DNA of 64,000 bases from Haemaphysalis longicornis. Lineage: Eukaryota; Arthropoda; Arachnida; Ixodida; Ixodidae. The notes below the pieces were generated by a model that did not search any database, had not been told where the DNA came from, and was given only the letters and a program-made list of their open reading frames with translations. The translations under genes and the position numbers were made by a program. This document shows positions 22,977-34,547 of the stretch, piece after piece (position 1 is the first letter of the stretch; each line of letters opens with the position of its first letter). The stretch covers positions 22,328,388 through 22,392,387 of the forward strand of contig CM023449.1 of assembly GCA_013339765.2 (NCBI GenBank). The letters run 5' to 3'.

Positions 22977-25900
22977 CATTTTTGATCGCAGCAAAGCGTT
23001 AAAAAGGGAAGTCCAAGAAATGAGGGGATGAATAGTTCCTAGGCAGCACTAGTGATTAGCCGCAACTGTGTAACTGACTTTCTAATGGTGATTTTCTAAT
23101 GATCGAGTGCTTCACGATTTTCACGAAACATTGTCCCATCTAATTCATACTCCATTGGTTTCCGGAAGCGCATCCTCCTGCTTCCTCCTCCTTGTTCGTA
23201 TCGAGATTGAACAAATCTGAAAGTATCAGCAAACAAACTGAAAACGTGAGCGCTAACTGTGTCTCAAAACGTGAACGGTTCCCCCGATCTCAAAATAATG
23301 AAGTTGCTGACCACACAGCGATTTCGAACTTATAGCGGAGGCATAACAATAAATTCTTCTTCTTTCTCTTTACAAAACCGTACAGTTAAGAAATAGGAAA
23401 AGTGTCTATGATTTATTATTCCTGGAGCCTTCATTATAACTTCGCCGAGACGCAAATAAAACCAGTGCCGGTATTTGGCACTTCCATCCGCTTGTGTAGG
23501 CGTACGATTGTAGGCGCAGGATTTCTCTTTTTGAAGTTTGGGCTTTCCTGCCCCCGCTTCGAATGGCTTCCCGAGACACAAAAGCTACTACGAAGCTCTT
23601 CATATCAATGCACGGCCCTAATTAATAGTACGAATCACGGTCGTAACCCTTCACCTTTGCGGGACACTTATAGGGCTTGTCAGGTGGATTTCTGGAAGGT
23701 CATAGATTGGCTGTGATACATGAACTCTTCTAAAGTCGTAGTCATGCATTTTTTAAAGGATGATAGTTTCTCTTGTGCTACTTAAACACGAAAATTTTGC
23801 TCTGTCTGTATGTCGGCATTTATGTATGCCTGTTCCTCGTTTCGACCACCCGGCCAAATGGTAAAAGAATTCTTAAACGAGACGTTTATATAGGCAAAAC
23901 ATTTCCAAACTTCTAAATTTGGGGACAATGTTCATACTTGCCAACATTGTTTAAGCAAAAAGAAAATAAAACGCATATTTGAGGATAATATTAGTGCATA
24001 AGTAATATTTGCCGTGTTTTTTTAATACAAAATAGACAGCGGCTTGATTTTTGAGACAGAAAATAAAAAACATATGCATAGAAAAAATGTTTTGACCCAA
24101 AATACAAAAAGCGCTCTCGCCCGACACTACACCTCCTGCCGGCATTGCAAGAAGTCCGACAGTAGCGAACAGTTCTAGTAGGGTGGCGCGCGAGCAGTGG
24201 AAACGCGGTAAAATTGAATTGACTTGGGCAAACTTTCACTGTGTTTATCGTGGCAGGAGAGAAACGGCAGTAGAAAGCGTTAGAGGTGGGCGTGCAAAAG
24301 AGGACAGGAATTTATATGGCACGGGGCGGACAAAAAACAGAGTAGAAGCCCATCCTGGCTATTCCCGTACATTATAAAAGTGCGGCGCAAGTCGCGCAGA
24401 TTTCGTCGCCCCGCGTCTTACAACGTGTTATAGCAACAACGCCGAAAAACCGGCTTCAATGCCCGCCACCGAGGCTAGTCCCGTCTTTTATCCAATGGTT
24501 GATACAAGCAGAAGATAGCAGCAGACGACAGGAGGAGCTCGTGAAGGAGTATGAAATACGGGAGGAAAAGGGGCCCCTCGTAACACGACGTCCCTTGCTT
24601 GACAAAACGTGACGTTAAGGCCTCTTCTAAACTTTGATTTTTTCGGTGGTTGTAACCTTTGACACTTCAAAATCTGTTGACGTCAGGAACCAGTCAGCCT
24701 TTTCACCTCATCGGAGGAGGTACTTTCCGTACACCCTTCTCCCAATGCTTGCGCCGGTTCACCGTGTAGTGTTGGTGGTTTTGTGTCTGCAGTGCCAGTC
24801 TATATGTACCTATTTTGAAGTTTTTTGTGTATTGGGGTAACCACGTTGTTGAGGGATATTGTATTTCTTCGTTCTTTTTATTACTTAAGCTTATTAGGGT
24901 GTGGAACCATTATGATTTAGTTCGTTTCTTGCTTTAGAGTGGGGCATTTTTTATCTTGTCGTTCAGTAACTGCCGTTATTGCGTTTTTGCACTTCTGTAT
25001 CTGCTAATTGTGCGTGTTTGTAAGTATCAGTCTTTCGGATACCTGAACTATTTAACAACCGGTTTCATTTATAGCTTTGTGTTTCAATAAGCACGCTAAC
25101 AAAGCGGAACTACCTACTTGGTCACCGTGCCTGCACGAAGGAAACAAGCAGCGAGGTATCGTCATCATGTTGTCATCATGACGAAATTCTCGCTGCTCCT
25201 AACCATGCTGAAATTAGATGAAATAATTTGAAGTTCTGTTTCTCGGTAGCATGTAGTACTGTAAAATATGTCAAATTTTGCCTACACAGCTCTTTTGCAC
25301 CGTTTGCTATGTCAAGTGTTTCATTTCTGTTCCGGAAGAGATAGAAATAGAGGAGGAATATAAGAATTTTTAAGGTGTAAAAATCGTTTCCATACATGTT
25401 GCATTTTCTTGTGGTACGAAACCATAGCATCGATTTGAATTTTTATGTGACTGGTGGGCAGAAAAATAATACAGTCTACCAACTTTTCTGTCGCTGTTAT
25501 CTTGGCAGAATGTTTCAAACACACGAGGTTGAAAACATTACATAGATTTTTGTTGTTCCGTGCGTTCACACTCAGGTGACCATTGCTATAATGATAAACA
25601 ATTATGTAAACACCGGACGAATATTGAATAAAATTCCTTAAGGAAGTTTTAATTGCTGTATTTTGGATTAAATTGCTACGTTCGTAGCAGAAATATGTCC
25701 ACTGAGCCCACTTAATCAAGATCGTGTGGTGAGCTTAGATATCAAGAAATGAGTCGGCGAAATTTGCTGCTTCCACATTAGGGTTCTAGCTAAAGGGCTA
25801 AGTGCTGCCAATTCTCGAAGATGCGTGCTGGAGAAGGAAGGAATAAGGGCTTATTTGGGAGCATACGAAAGATTGTACAGTCGTCCTCTGGAAGCCTTGG

Positions 25901-26000
25901 GCTCGTACTGGCCCATATGGCCCTGGTACTGGTCATCGAGATCAGGACCAGCCGATGCAGACCAGGGCAAGCTGGCTCTCCCGCTGCTCAGGGAGTGGCG
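22977..26000. other. 3 kb intergenic stretch, no gene seen
   Basis: AT-rich, without recognisable coding motifs. The largest open frames (about 130 codons at 25.3-25.7 kb, minus strand) have low-complexity-like composition and no family resemblance. A short GC-richer piece at 25.82-26.0 kb reads open up to the MITE insertion, but I cannot name it. Confidence 0.4.
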
Positions 26001-26004
26001 TTAA

Positions 26005-27170
26005 AGGGGCACTGACACAAAATTTTGAAGGCGAGATAACTTCGGAGATAGATTGGTGTGAACACACATACATCATCTGCAAAATATCAGCGGCGAATAC
26101 AGCCTAGAACATATTTAAAATCAATTTTAAAGTGTGTGAAATGCAACCGAGCAGCCAGCAGAGGACCTCGCGCAATCGACATCCCCTGAATATTTTGTAA
26201 ATAAACAACATCCAACACGTCACGAGTTTGTGTTTGCCGCTTCCGCACTGCCGGCGTTTTCCGTCGGCTCGCCGCTCCAATCGGAGGGCGGAGCTTCTGC
26301 TCCCGAGAACGAACGACCCTATCGTTGGCGGCGGAGGCGCCGATGATTTCGTCGGCTCATCGGGCAGCTGGCCGCGACCAAACTTGTACAACGATTCCAG
26401 GCACTATACTTTTTATTACTTATTATTTACATTGGACGGGAAAACGCGCCGGAGACACGGAAAGCCCACTGAGCGAGCCGTACGGTCGCTGTGCAGACGG
26501 AGGCCACGGCCGCGAAGTGGCGCAGGCCGGCGCAGGTAGCTCGAGTGATAGCTTGTTACCGCTGCACGAAATTGGACTCAGGTCCCAACCATGGCAGCTA
26601 ATATGAGAAATGAGTTAATGATGCGATGGCGGGTTGCATTAAAAATTGTCATCTGCACCGCTTACGAGAGCGGCAATCGAATATCCGCCGCAGTGCTAGC
26701 CGAACACATCTGTAGGCGGACCTGTAGGGCACACCGGCAGGCTGCTCCCAGCGCGCGCCTTGCCACCCACTGTCTCGAGCGTCGCGGGTCGTTCTCTAGC
26801 CGCGGCAGCATTTGCACTCGCAGCGCCTGCGTCACGTCCACGGTCGCTTTTTAACTAAGCGGCTCACGAGATCAGTACGTGGGGGCATTTTCAGAAACTG
26901 CCGGCGACGCGGATTCGACAGTGCTACGGCAGCTCTGCTCTGTGATATCCTTCCGACGACAACGTGGTCAGCTTTGTTCACAAAAAATACATCGTTTCGC
27001 GGCACCCACTGAAACCGAAACTGCAACTGGCCCCACTGAAAATGCCCCTGATTAAACAACCGTCGCACGCTGAAGCAAATGAGGTTTCTACAGGTGATAA
27101 GTAGGTCACTAGCTACTTATCGCAACAAAAAAAAAAAAGCAAGATGCAAAATTTTTGTGTCAGTGCCCCT
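26005..27170. mobile_element. TTAA-flanked non-autonomous DNA transposon, 1.17 kb
   Basis: The ends are inverted repeats AGGGGCACTGACACAAAA / TTTTGTGTCAGTGCCCCT, with TTAA directly outside each end (26001-26004 and 27171-27174). TTAA duplications are typical of piggyBac and Sola3 superfamilies; the family is not determined. The inside has no transposase, only short frames in a GC-rich middle. A related but truncated end (GTGTCAGTACTCCTTTAA) occurs at 61240-61262. Confidence 0.8.
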
Positions 27171-27174
27171 TTAA

Positions 27175-27761
27175 GAACGGGGAATCGCATGCGTGGGCAG
27201 CCCCATACCATGTTTAAAGCGTTCATGGGGATGGGCTGTATTCGCAAGTGCAGGCGCATTGTGTGGGTACATGGCGTACATGGCCAGCCGCGGAGGAACT
27301 TTTCACAGGTGTGGACTAGGCATGCTTTGGACCATATACGGTGCCCCGATCCAGCCCCATGGAATTGTGTCCTCACATGGCACAAGCCCACAATCCCAGG
27401 AGTCACATAAGAGCATCCAGGGACGTTCGCTCGCGAACTCCGTTGGTAACAGCGACCATCAACTTGGAAATCGTCACACAGAAGTTGGCGCTGAAGAACT
27501 CGACGTGTCCCAGAGGAGCGGTGGCGCAAGCCGTGATGTCGTAGTCTTGGATCCTCCTGGAAGCAAACTGCCACGAGACAGTCCAACCCCAGCATTGCAC
27601 GCGGCGGCCCCGAATGCACCTTATCGCTGGTACTTGTAAAAAACCAGGTTCATGAGCCGCCCCTTCTACGCAGCCAGAGCCCAATGACAGCCGCCGCTAC
27701 ACCATCTTTTGTACGTCGGTCCACCACACCACTTAGCAGCGCGTTTTGGGGTCAAAAGTCT
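27175..27761. other. unassigned GC-rich stretch between MITE and LINE
   Basis: Open in several frames (148 codons plus, 168 codons minus) but without a motif I recognise. It may continue the GC-rich piece at 25.82-26.0 kb, with the TTAA element having split one older sequence. I do not call a gene. Confidence 0.35.
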
Positions 27762-28147
27762 TTTTGAGCTGCATCGAAATGGAAGCGTCCTTGGAGGCTT
27801 GCCTCGCCTTCCCAGTCAACGAGTGACACCGGGCTCTCACTTGCCTTTGATGTCATCACAAGCTACTTTCGCTTCAAAATGAAACAGGTCGCATCCCCCT
27901 TCTGTGCTCTTTGCGGCGGTTCGCGAGGACTTGAACCATGTATTATGTGAATGTACGCGGTATAGAGCAGCTAGGACGTCCCGTTTAGTAACCTCGGGCC
28001 TTTCTCTTTCTAAAGGACTAACTGTAAGTGACATGTTGGGCCCTTGGTCTAACTCTAAACGAACATCTCGAGCGAGAAAAGCTATATTGTCTTTCCTGCG
28101 AAAACACAGGACACTGGATCAGGCTATCGAAACAGGACTCTATTAAT
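27762..28147 (+). pseudogene. LINE ORF2 C-terminal tail (Cys/His motif)
   Basis: Across one frameshift the plus strand reads FRFKMKQVASPFCALCGG, then REDLNHVLCECTRYRAARTS, then SGLSLSKGLTVSDMLGPW and KAILSFLRKHRT before a stop. The C-x2-C...H-x3-C pattern followed by a helical tail is the usual end of RNase H-bearing non-LTR ORF2 proteins. It is followed by (ATC)n-like sequence and a (CT)n tract. 5' truncated. Confidence 0.7.
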
Positions 28148-28263
28148 CATCGTCATCATCGTCATCATCAGTCATCACTTAATCGATTTCATTATTTTCA
28201 TACATCTGGTGTAGCAAGCTAGGAACCCTTGGCCAGACTAACCTCACCCGTATCATTAAAGAC

Positions 28264-28271
28264 TCTTCTCT

Positions 28272-28352
<81 letters not shown>
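28264..28352. repeat. (CT)n microsatellite
   Basis: About 90 bases of CT repeat with one CTCC interruption. As at 13.05, 31.42 and 34.51 kb it lies downstream of a LINE C-terminal frame, so it is probably the expanded tail of that LINE family. Confidence 0.9.
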
Positions 28353-28360
<8 letters not shown>

Positions 28361-28758
28361 ATCTACTTGCCATGCCCCTGGCGCATAGAAGACGCGGGTT
28401 TTATGATCGCCGTCATTTTGGTCCGCCCACAACCGTTCATCCCGCTACCCTCACTATCTTTCACGTCAATTCGCATGTCGAAAATAAATGAATAGGATGA
28501 CTCGAAGAGAGTTGTCAAGCCTAATGCCCGGCACGTTCGCAATTCAAAAAATATAACAATTAGGCAAATTATATTCAATTATATTTTGCCCGGTGAATAA
28601 TGTTTCAATGATTGCTCCAAGCGTAGTAGCGTAGTGTGGCGTATGCTGGTGTGCGCGTGCGAGTGTGCGTACCTACGTGTATACACCCGAAACATTAATC
28701 ATCATCGTCGTCGTCGTCAGCATCATCATCCTGTGGACTTAAAGATGATGACGATGAC
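28353..28758. other. intergenic, no gene seen
   Basis: Ends in ATC/ATG-rich simple sequence before the next SINE. No gene recognised. Confidence 0.45.
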
Positions 28759-28770
28759 AACGATGATAAT

Positions 28771-28995
28771 ACCCGCCGCGGTGGCTTAGTGGCTAAGGAG
28801 CTGGAGCTGGAGCTCGAGGTCGCGGGCTCGATTCCCGGCCGCGGCTGCCGCTTTTCTGATGGAGGCGAAAGGCAAAAACGCCCGTGTGTGCGAGATTTCG
28901 GCGCACGTTAAAGATCCCCAGGTGGTCAAAATTAATCCGGAGCCCTCCACTACGGCGCGCCTCATCGCCTCCGTAGTGTCAGCGCGTTAAACTCT

Positions 28996-29065
<70 letters not shown>
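28771..29065 (+). mobile_element. tRNA-derived SINE, copy 2, long (AATC)n tail
   Basis: Near-complete copy: the head CCGCGGTGGCTTAGTGGCTA holds the A box, the B box is mutated (GGCTCGATTCCCGG), the common body follows, and about 60 bases of (CAAT)n tail end at 29066. An imperfect 12 bp target duplication AACGATGATAAT / AACGATGATGAT lies at 28759-28770 and 29066-29077. The sequence to its right is shared with the SINE at 43.9 kb. Confidence 0.9.
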
Positions 29066-29067
<2 letters not shown>

Positions 29068-29735
29068 CGATGATGATGGGGAAGATGACGACGATGATTG
29101 TAGTTTTCAGATATATGTGACATATCACTGTTCAACATTCCATACACTGTTCTTTTTCCAATTTCTTCAGAAGACGAACTGACGCTGAACATCTCTGCAG
29201 ACATTAACAATGGACAGGAAGGGGTATTCCATAACAGGGAATGCCACCCCTCCGTCTAACGACGACGATGGTTGAACGCGAAGCTTTGTCGTGATGGATT
29301 CCTTGGTTGGCCAATCCCACACTGCGAGTAACGTTCTACTCTGGACGTACGCCCAGCTTTTATAAAATACCCACAGCACCCTCACGTGTGCACTCCGTAG
29401 GCCTAATGTTTGAGCGTGGGGTGTACGGCGGCGAATCGGCACCTGCTCGGCGTTCGCTTCAACAATATCGAAATGGAGCAGTCGGCTACCCACCGGCTTC
29501 AAAACGCGATGGACCCAGGTTCGATTCCGGGCAACGGAGAGCGTTTTTTAGGTGCGGAGCACCTTAGTACCACACAATGTTCGTCCGCGTCCGTCCGCAT
29601 AACATTTACAATCGCAAAAAATCACACAGGAACCGGCAGGATTCGAGCCCGTGTCTGGTAGACCAGACAGAGTTAGTGTCAGTCGACTCACCGCCAGGCC
29701 TACGCACGTGAGTTAGTACCCGAGAGTCAAACGTC
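29066..29735. repeat. composite repeat block R2, copy 1
   Basis: Shared with 44117-44282 plus 45289-45770. Left part: GATGATGGGG, ATATGTGACATATCAC, AGACATTAACAATG. Right part: CACCCCTCCGTCTAACGAC, GATTCCTTGGTTGGCCAATC, CGATGGACCCAGGTTCGAT. The 'CCCCTCCGTCTA...GATGGTTGAA' module also occurs at 37983, 42418, 60637 and 62667, so that part is a dispersed repeat with a tRNA-like B box (GGTTCGATTCCGG). It carries a short retroposon (29543-29712). Confidence 0.7.
29543..29712 (-). mobile_element. short tRNA-headed retroposon with 3' hairpin and A tail, copy 1
   Basis: Read on the minus strand: a tRNA-like head (GTAGGCCTGGCGGTGAGTC ... GGGCTCGAATCCTGCC as B box), a GGACGGACGCGGACGAAC body, then the hairpin AGGTGC-TCC-GCACCT and AAAAAA, about 170 bases in all. 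A second copy in the same relative place lies at 45603-45768. The hairpin belongs to the same family as those at 9185, 38161, 46482 and 61494. Pol III-type SINE by structure; no name known to me. Confidence 0.55.
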
Positions 29736-29753
29736 TTTACTCCCTCGCCTGTA

Positions 29754-29992
29754 CCCGCCGCGGTGGCTCAGTGGCTAAGGCGTTGCGCTGCTGAGCCACG
29801 AGGTCGCGGGTTCGATTCCCGGCTGTGGTGACCGCTTTTCTGATGGAGGGCGAAAAGCAAAACGCCGTGTGTACGAGATTTCGGCGCACGTTAAAGTATC
29901 CCCAGGTGGTCAAAATTAATCCGGAGCCCTCCACTACGGCGCGCCTCATCGCCTCCGTAGTGTCGGCGCGTTAAACCCTACAATCAATCAAA
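29754..29992 (+). mobile_element. tRNA-derived SINE, copy 3, complete with 16 bp target duplication
   Basis: Best reference copy in the window: head CCGCCGCGGTGGCTCAGTGG (A box), B box GGTTCGATTCCCGG, body, and a short CAATCAATCAA tail. TACTCCCTCGCCTGTA flanks both sides (29738-29753 and 29993-30008), a perfect 16 bp target-site duplication that indicates LINE-type endonuclease integration. Confidence 0.95.
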
Positions 29993-30068
29993 TACTCCCT
30001 CGCCTGTAACGGTGCGGGGTACCTTGGGACCTCCCAATGTCCGTCCGCGTCCATCCGCGCGCACACTA

Positions 30069-30186
30069 CCCGATTTGCGCCACGACCGTCATTCGATTTG
30101 AGCCGTGAGTAGCAGTTTCATTTAGGGAATAATCAAGGTGCAGCTCACGGCTCAAATCGAATGATGGTCGGGGCGCAAATCGGATG
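30069..30186. repeat. long inverted repeat, about 41 bp arms with 35 bp loop
   Basis: The left arm includes CCCGATTTGCGCC and TTCGATTTGAGCCGTGAG; the right arm includes CTCACGGCTCAAATCGAA and GGGGCGCAAATCGG. The arms differ at only two or three positions. A partial third unit (GGGGCGCAACTTGGATGTCA) follows directly. It could be a small MITE or a hairpin made by foldback replication. Confidence 0.75.
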
Positions 30187-30742
30187 TCACTCGGGGCGCA
30201 ACTTGGATGTCATTTTGAGTCCGCGTACTCCTCACCTTCGCCATCATCCACGGAGTGGAGATGCTGCAGTTTTTCTTTCACTTTACCCCCTATCATTCAT
30301 AATCATCGTCAGAGAAAGTTGGCTTTCCTGCAGGGTGTGCTGGCTTATTACAGCAACATCAGTGGCGACACTGAAGCTTCGATGTAATATTCCCTGAATG
30401 GAGGCCTGGCGCGCCTGAGAGCACGTCGCCCTTTGAGCGACTGTGTGCCTGCCTTCGGGAACACGCGCACCGTGTCCCTTGTTACGAACCGACTGTGTTG
30501 ACACGGCGCGCAGGCTTCAACAGCGCGCAACGTGATGACGCGCCGTAGTACTTTCACTAAAAGCATCGGTGAAGTGAGAGGAAGAACACCTATAGGACTG
30601 AACCGTGTGGGTGGGTACACGCTGCGGCGCTCATGCAACTTCGATAATACGGCGCGGCCAGAACGCTCTTGCGCATGCACTGGCTTGCCGCGGCGGTTGT
30701 TCGCGGTGTGACTCATTGCGTCTCGGACACAGGGATCGTGTT
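30187..30742. other. intergenic, no gene seen
   Basis: Contains the word AGAGAAAGTTGGCTTTCCTGC (30312 region), also present at 38.79 and 60.85 kb, so part of it is a dispersed repeat. No gene seen. Confidence 0.4.
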
Positions 30743-30985
30743 TTGATTGATTGATTGTAGGGTTTAACGCGCCCACGCAACGCAGGCGATGAGGCGCACC
30801 GTAGTGGAGGGCTCCGGATCAATTTCGACATCCTGGGCATCGTTAACGTGCGCCGAAATCTCGTACACATTGGCGTTTCTGCTTTTCGTCTACATCACAA
30901 AAGCGGCCGCCGTGGCCGGGAATTGAATCCGCGCACCTCGTGCCCAGCAAAGCAACGCCTCACCAACTAAGCTACCGCGGCGGGT
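30743..30985 (-). mobile_element. tRNA-derived SINE, copy 4
   Basis: Full-length on the minus strand: (TTGA)n tail complement at 30743, common body, B box and A box complement ending GCTACCGCGGCGGGT. Several substitutions in body and head (for example GGGAATTGAATCC for the B-box complement) mark an older copy. It abuts the LINE remnant that follows. Confidence 0.9.
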
Positions 30986-31430
30986 GCGAGCGTGTTTTAA
31001 AGCAAAGCCTTACCAATCGATACGAAGCGACCACACTACGTCAAATCCAGACGAACACCCTTCCTTCCCCAGCACTGTACAGCAGAATACACCCTAGCTT
31101 ATACAGCCCGTTCTGTCCATCCTGCGGAGTCTGGGCCAACATGCAACACATGTTATGGCAGTGCCCCACTATGCAGACCGACAATTTTATTCACAACGAA
31201 TCAGACTGGGAGGCCGCGCTGCTCTGCCCCAATAAGGACATCCAGAAGGCGCTTGTCGCTCTAGCGATCCGTGCGGGACCTCCAGTGCTTCAGCGAGATC
31301 CGCCACAGCAACCACCTCCATGAACGGCCCGGCCACAGGGGGCCACCGTCGGGTCCAAGCTGGGCTCAACCGCTGACCTCTGAACACTATCGGGCCACTA
31401 AATAAAGTTTGCTCTCTCTCTCTCTCTCGG
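30986..31430 (+). pseudogene. LINE ORF2 C-terminal tail with (CT)n tail
   Basis: The frame reads YEATTLRQIQTNTLPSPALY, SPFCPSCGVWANMQHMLWQC and KDIQKALVALAIRAGPPVL, then a stop at 31321. C-x2-C...H-x3-WxC is the terminal zinc motif of I/R1-type ORF2 proteins. The 3' UTR has AATAAA just before a (CT)n tail. The 5' side is cut by the SINE at 30743-30985. Confidence 0.8.
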
Positions 31431-31626
31431 GTTCGATTCCCGGCCGCGGCGGCCGCTTTTCTGATGGAGGCGAAAAGCAAAAACGCCCGTGTGTACGAGA
31501 TTTCGGCGCACGTTAAAGATCCCCAGGTGGTCAAAATTAATCCGGAGCCCTCCACTACGGCGCGCCTCATCGCCTGCGTTGCGTCGGCGCGTTAAACCCT
31601 ACAATCAAATCAAATCAAAAATCAAT
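31431..31626 (+). mobile_element. tRNA-derived SINE, copy 5, inserted in a LINE (CT)n tail
   Basis: 5'-truncated at the B box (GGTTCGATTCCCGG), with full body and an ATCAAATCAAATC-type tail. (CT)n continues on both sides (31415-31430 and 31627-31644), so it landed inside the CT tail of the preceding LINE and the CT repeat stands as the target duplication. Confidence 0.85.
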
Positions 31627-31644
31627 CTCTCTCTCTCTCTCTCG

Positions 31645-33071
31645 CCGAGCGGTTTCGCCGCCGCGGTAAATTTGACCTTCATTTGACCGCAGCTGCGCCG
31701 TATCCTTGGCAACGCATCACGTGGCTCGCCGGGCTGAGCTCCGCCGACGGCCGCCGCGCCACCACTGCCGGCTTGACGCACGCGCTCTCCGCAGCTGGTT
31801 TGCGCCTGACCACGTGACTCGCCGCGTGCATGCGAGCTTGGCCACGAATGTGTGGCGCCCCAGGTAGGGGGATAGCGTCACCCTACCAACTAGGTCGGTC
31901 ACGCGAAGTTGAGGGGAAAGGAAGCAACACGGGTTTGGCTATAAAAACAATTTAATTAACCGTGAAGCTGGGCTAGGGCCGACGTACTCATCGAAGGATC
32001 CATTTCACAAGCGTGAAGCTGGCTGCAATATTTTTCTTGTGTGTGTTTGACTCCTCTGCCTCGAACGTGTCGGCGCTTGTTTTGACCGCTTCATCGGCGA
32101 CTTCAAAGCAGCTCTCTTTCTTTGGCGAGATCATCACGCATTCGGGCTGCACTGAGAACGTTTTGTAAGCACGCCAGTGTGCTGCTACTTGTATCCTCCC
32201 CGTTGCCTACTCGCCATGCATTGAACAAATTTGCATTTGACTCGTCGTCGTCGGAACGAAGGCAACTCTTCTGCAAGCTGCTCACCAACCCCACTACCTC
32301 GGCAGGCTTGAGGTCCGTATACTTGCTTGTATGCCGTGTTCCATGTAACACTGCATATATCAAAAACAATAGATCCCAGAGTTGTAGGAAGATTCCCAGA
32401 GGCAAAACGTTGTGTACCTTGCGTCGAAATCTGTGCACCTACAGGGAGAGTACGTGGCTTTTGAGTCACGGCAAAGGAGATAGACTAGAAAGATGTTTAT
32501 TCTATCAGACAAAACATAGCCGTCTCGAACAAAATATTTGTCTGTACGTACCTTGGACTGCATGGCCAATGTGATCTGGATTTTCATTAATGGTGTGACT
32601 ACCTCAGTGGGGCACCGAAAGACCCGATTAGTGGAGTGGTGTGTATGTATATTAGTTTTGCACTCAAACCGCTTTTGGAACGCGGTGCTGGGTCTGCGTA
32701 TGCGCATGTCTATGCCTTTTTCTCCCTGTTTCGTCCGGTGTGTACTGCTTCAACCGAATAATGGGACGTTTGTATTCCTCGTCTTTAAAGACAACTTGTT
32801 CCGTCTCGGCGATACATTATCGGCATCAACAGGGCGCACAGTTCATTTAGATTTGTCAAGAGCTGTTCGTTCGCTCTGAACTCCTGGGTAACAAATTCGG
32901 CGCATGTTTAATAGAACAAAACACCAGCGCGACATGAAAAAATCATTGTCCCTTCCGATCCGTGGAGGACAACCAGCGACGAGAGCATGTGTTGTTCTGT
33001 AGTAGCGAAATTATTGTATATGTATGATTGTAGCGAGAATGGGCTCTCCAGCAGCGGGAAGCCACCGAGGC
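31645..33071. other. intergenic with unassigned open frames
   Basis: A minus-strand frame (32103-32438, 111 codons) ends LVSSLQKSCLRSDDDESNAN... and has an ordinary protein-like composition; a 150-codon plus frame overlaps it. I recognise neither, and see no splice-site context strong enough to call an exon. 31.66-31.93 kb is GC-rich. Confidence 0.3.
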
Positions 33072-34511
33072 CGATCGTGCGTCCTTCGATGAGCCTCTTG
33101 CAAAAAGTCAATAAACTAATTAGGAAGGCATACGAATCGGCGCTTCAGCTCCCTCTAAGCACTTCCACTGCCAGATTCGAGAACTTAGGGGCGCACAATA
33201 CGGCCGAAGAGCTTATAGAAGCTCACATATCGAACCAAATAGCTCGTTTATCTAAAACCCCAACTGGAAACCACATTCTCGAACAACTTAAAATCAACCA
33301 GATCAATAATACGGAAGACAGGTTCCCCCTACGCCCTGAAATATACAAAAATGTGACTGTCAAACCGATCACCAGAAATATGCATCCTGTATACCACGCC
33401 AAACGTAGAGAGCAGAGGGCGAAGGCTCTGCAGCAACGATTTCCCACCAAAGTGTAAACAAGATATGTGGACGCGGCAGAATATAGTCATCGTGCTGCAT
33501 TCGCAATAGCAGTAACAAACGACCCCCCCCCCCCTAACTCCCTAACTCTTCTCGCCTCCAACCCTGCAACTGCGGAAGAGGCGGCTATAGCCCTAGCGTT
33601 CGTACAAAGGCCAACCCCTACAACCATAATCTCCGATTCTAGGACGGCGTTTCAAAATTTTACCGCAGCCCTATTATCGCCGCAGGCAACCAAAATTATC
33701 CAACATCACCCACCACAATCCCCAGTAAAACTCGTATGGGCTCCGGCGCACGCTGGCCTGGAGGGTAACGAGGCCGCCCACACAATGGCTCGAGGGCTTA
33801 CTATGCGAGCCCGGTAGAGCACGTTCCCCTAGCATGGTGTCAGATCCGCCAGAGACAGAATGGTCTCATATCAAGAAATAACCGTGCACTACCGCCTCTC
33901 CCGCAGAAAACTCCCCTCAGCCATTTGATTGATTGTGGGGTTTAACGCGCCGACGCAACGCAGGCGATGAGGTGCGCCGTAGTGGAGGGCTCCGGATTAA
34001 TTTTGACCACATGGGGATCTTTAACGTGCGCCAAAATCTCGTACACACGGGCGTTTTTGCTTTTCGCCTCCATCAGAAAAGCGGCCACCGCGGCCGGGAA
34101 TCGAACCCGCGACCTCGTGCCCAGCAGCGCAACACCCTAGCCACTGAGCCACCGCGGCGGGTAACTCCCCTCAGCCAACGTGCTGCTCACACCCGCACAA
34201 GAGCACACGGGGAGACTCCTCCAAACGAATACCTTTCCGAACCCAGCCAATTGCTCCACCTCATCCACCCTTCCCTTTACCCATCACCAAACTGTAAAGC
34301 ATGCGGAGGCCTCGTGACCCTTCCCCACATCATTGGGGATGCATCAAAGACCCCTTCCCCTCATTTCCTCAAATGAGCAGTGGGAGGAGGCACTGGCGAG
34401 CTCAGACAAGGAGGTCCATATCTCCCTGGTCACCAGAGCCGCCGACGCCGCTGCCCGGCACAAACCGGCAGCCACAACCGCCTTCTAACCGCACAAAGCT
34501 CAAAGAAGTGC

Positions 34512-34547
<36 letters not shown>

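Noticed and set aside
27113..27619. 168-codon minus-strand frame
   Set aside because: Starts inside the TTAA MITE end, has no motif, and overlaps an equally long plus frame; not enough to call a gene.
28980..29066. Regular (CAAT)n array considered as a CRISPR-like or satellite repeat
   Set aside because: It is the simple tail of a SINE, with no spacers.
29640..29712. Possible functional tRNA gene on the minus strand
   Set aside because: Has A- and B-box-like words, but no convincing acceptor or anticodon stem, and it recurs as the head of a retroposon at 45.7 kb.
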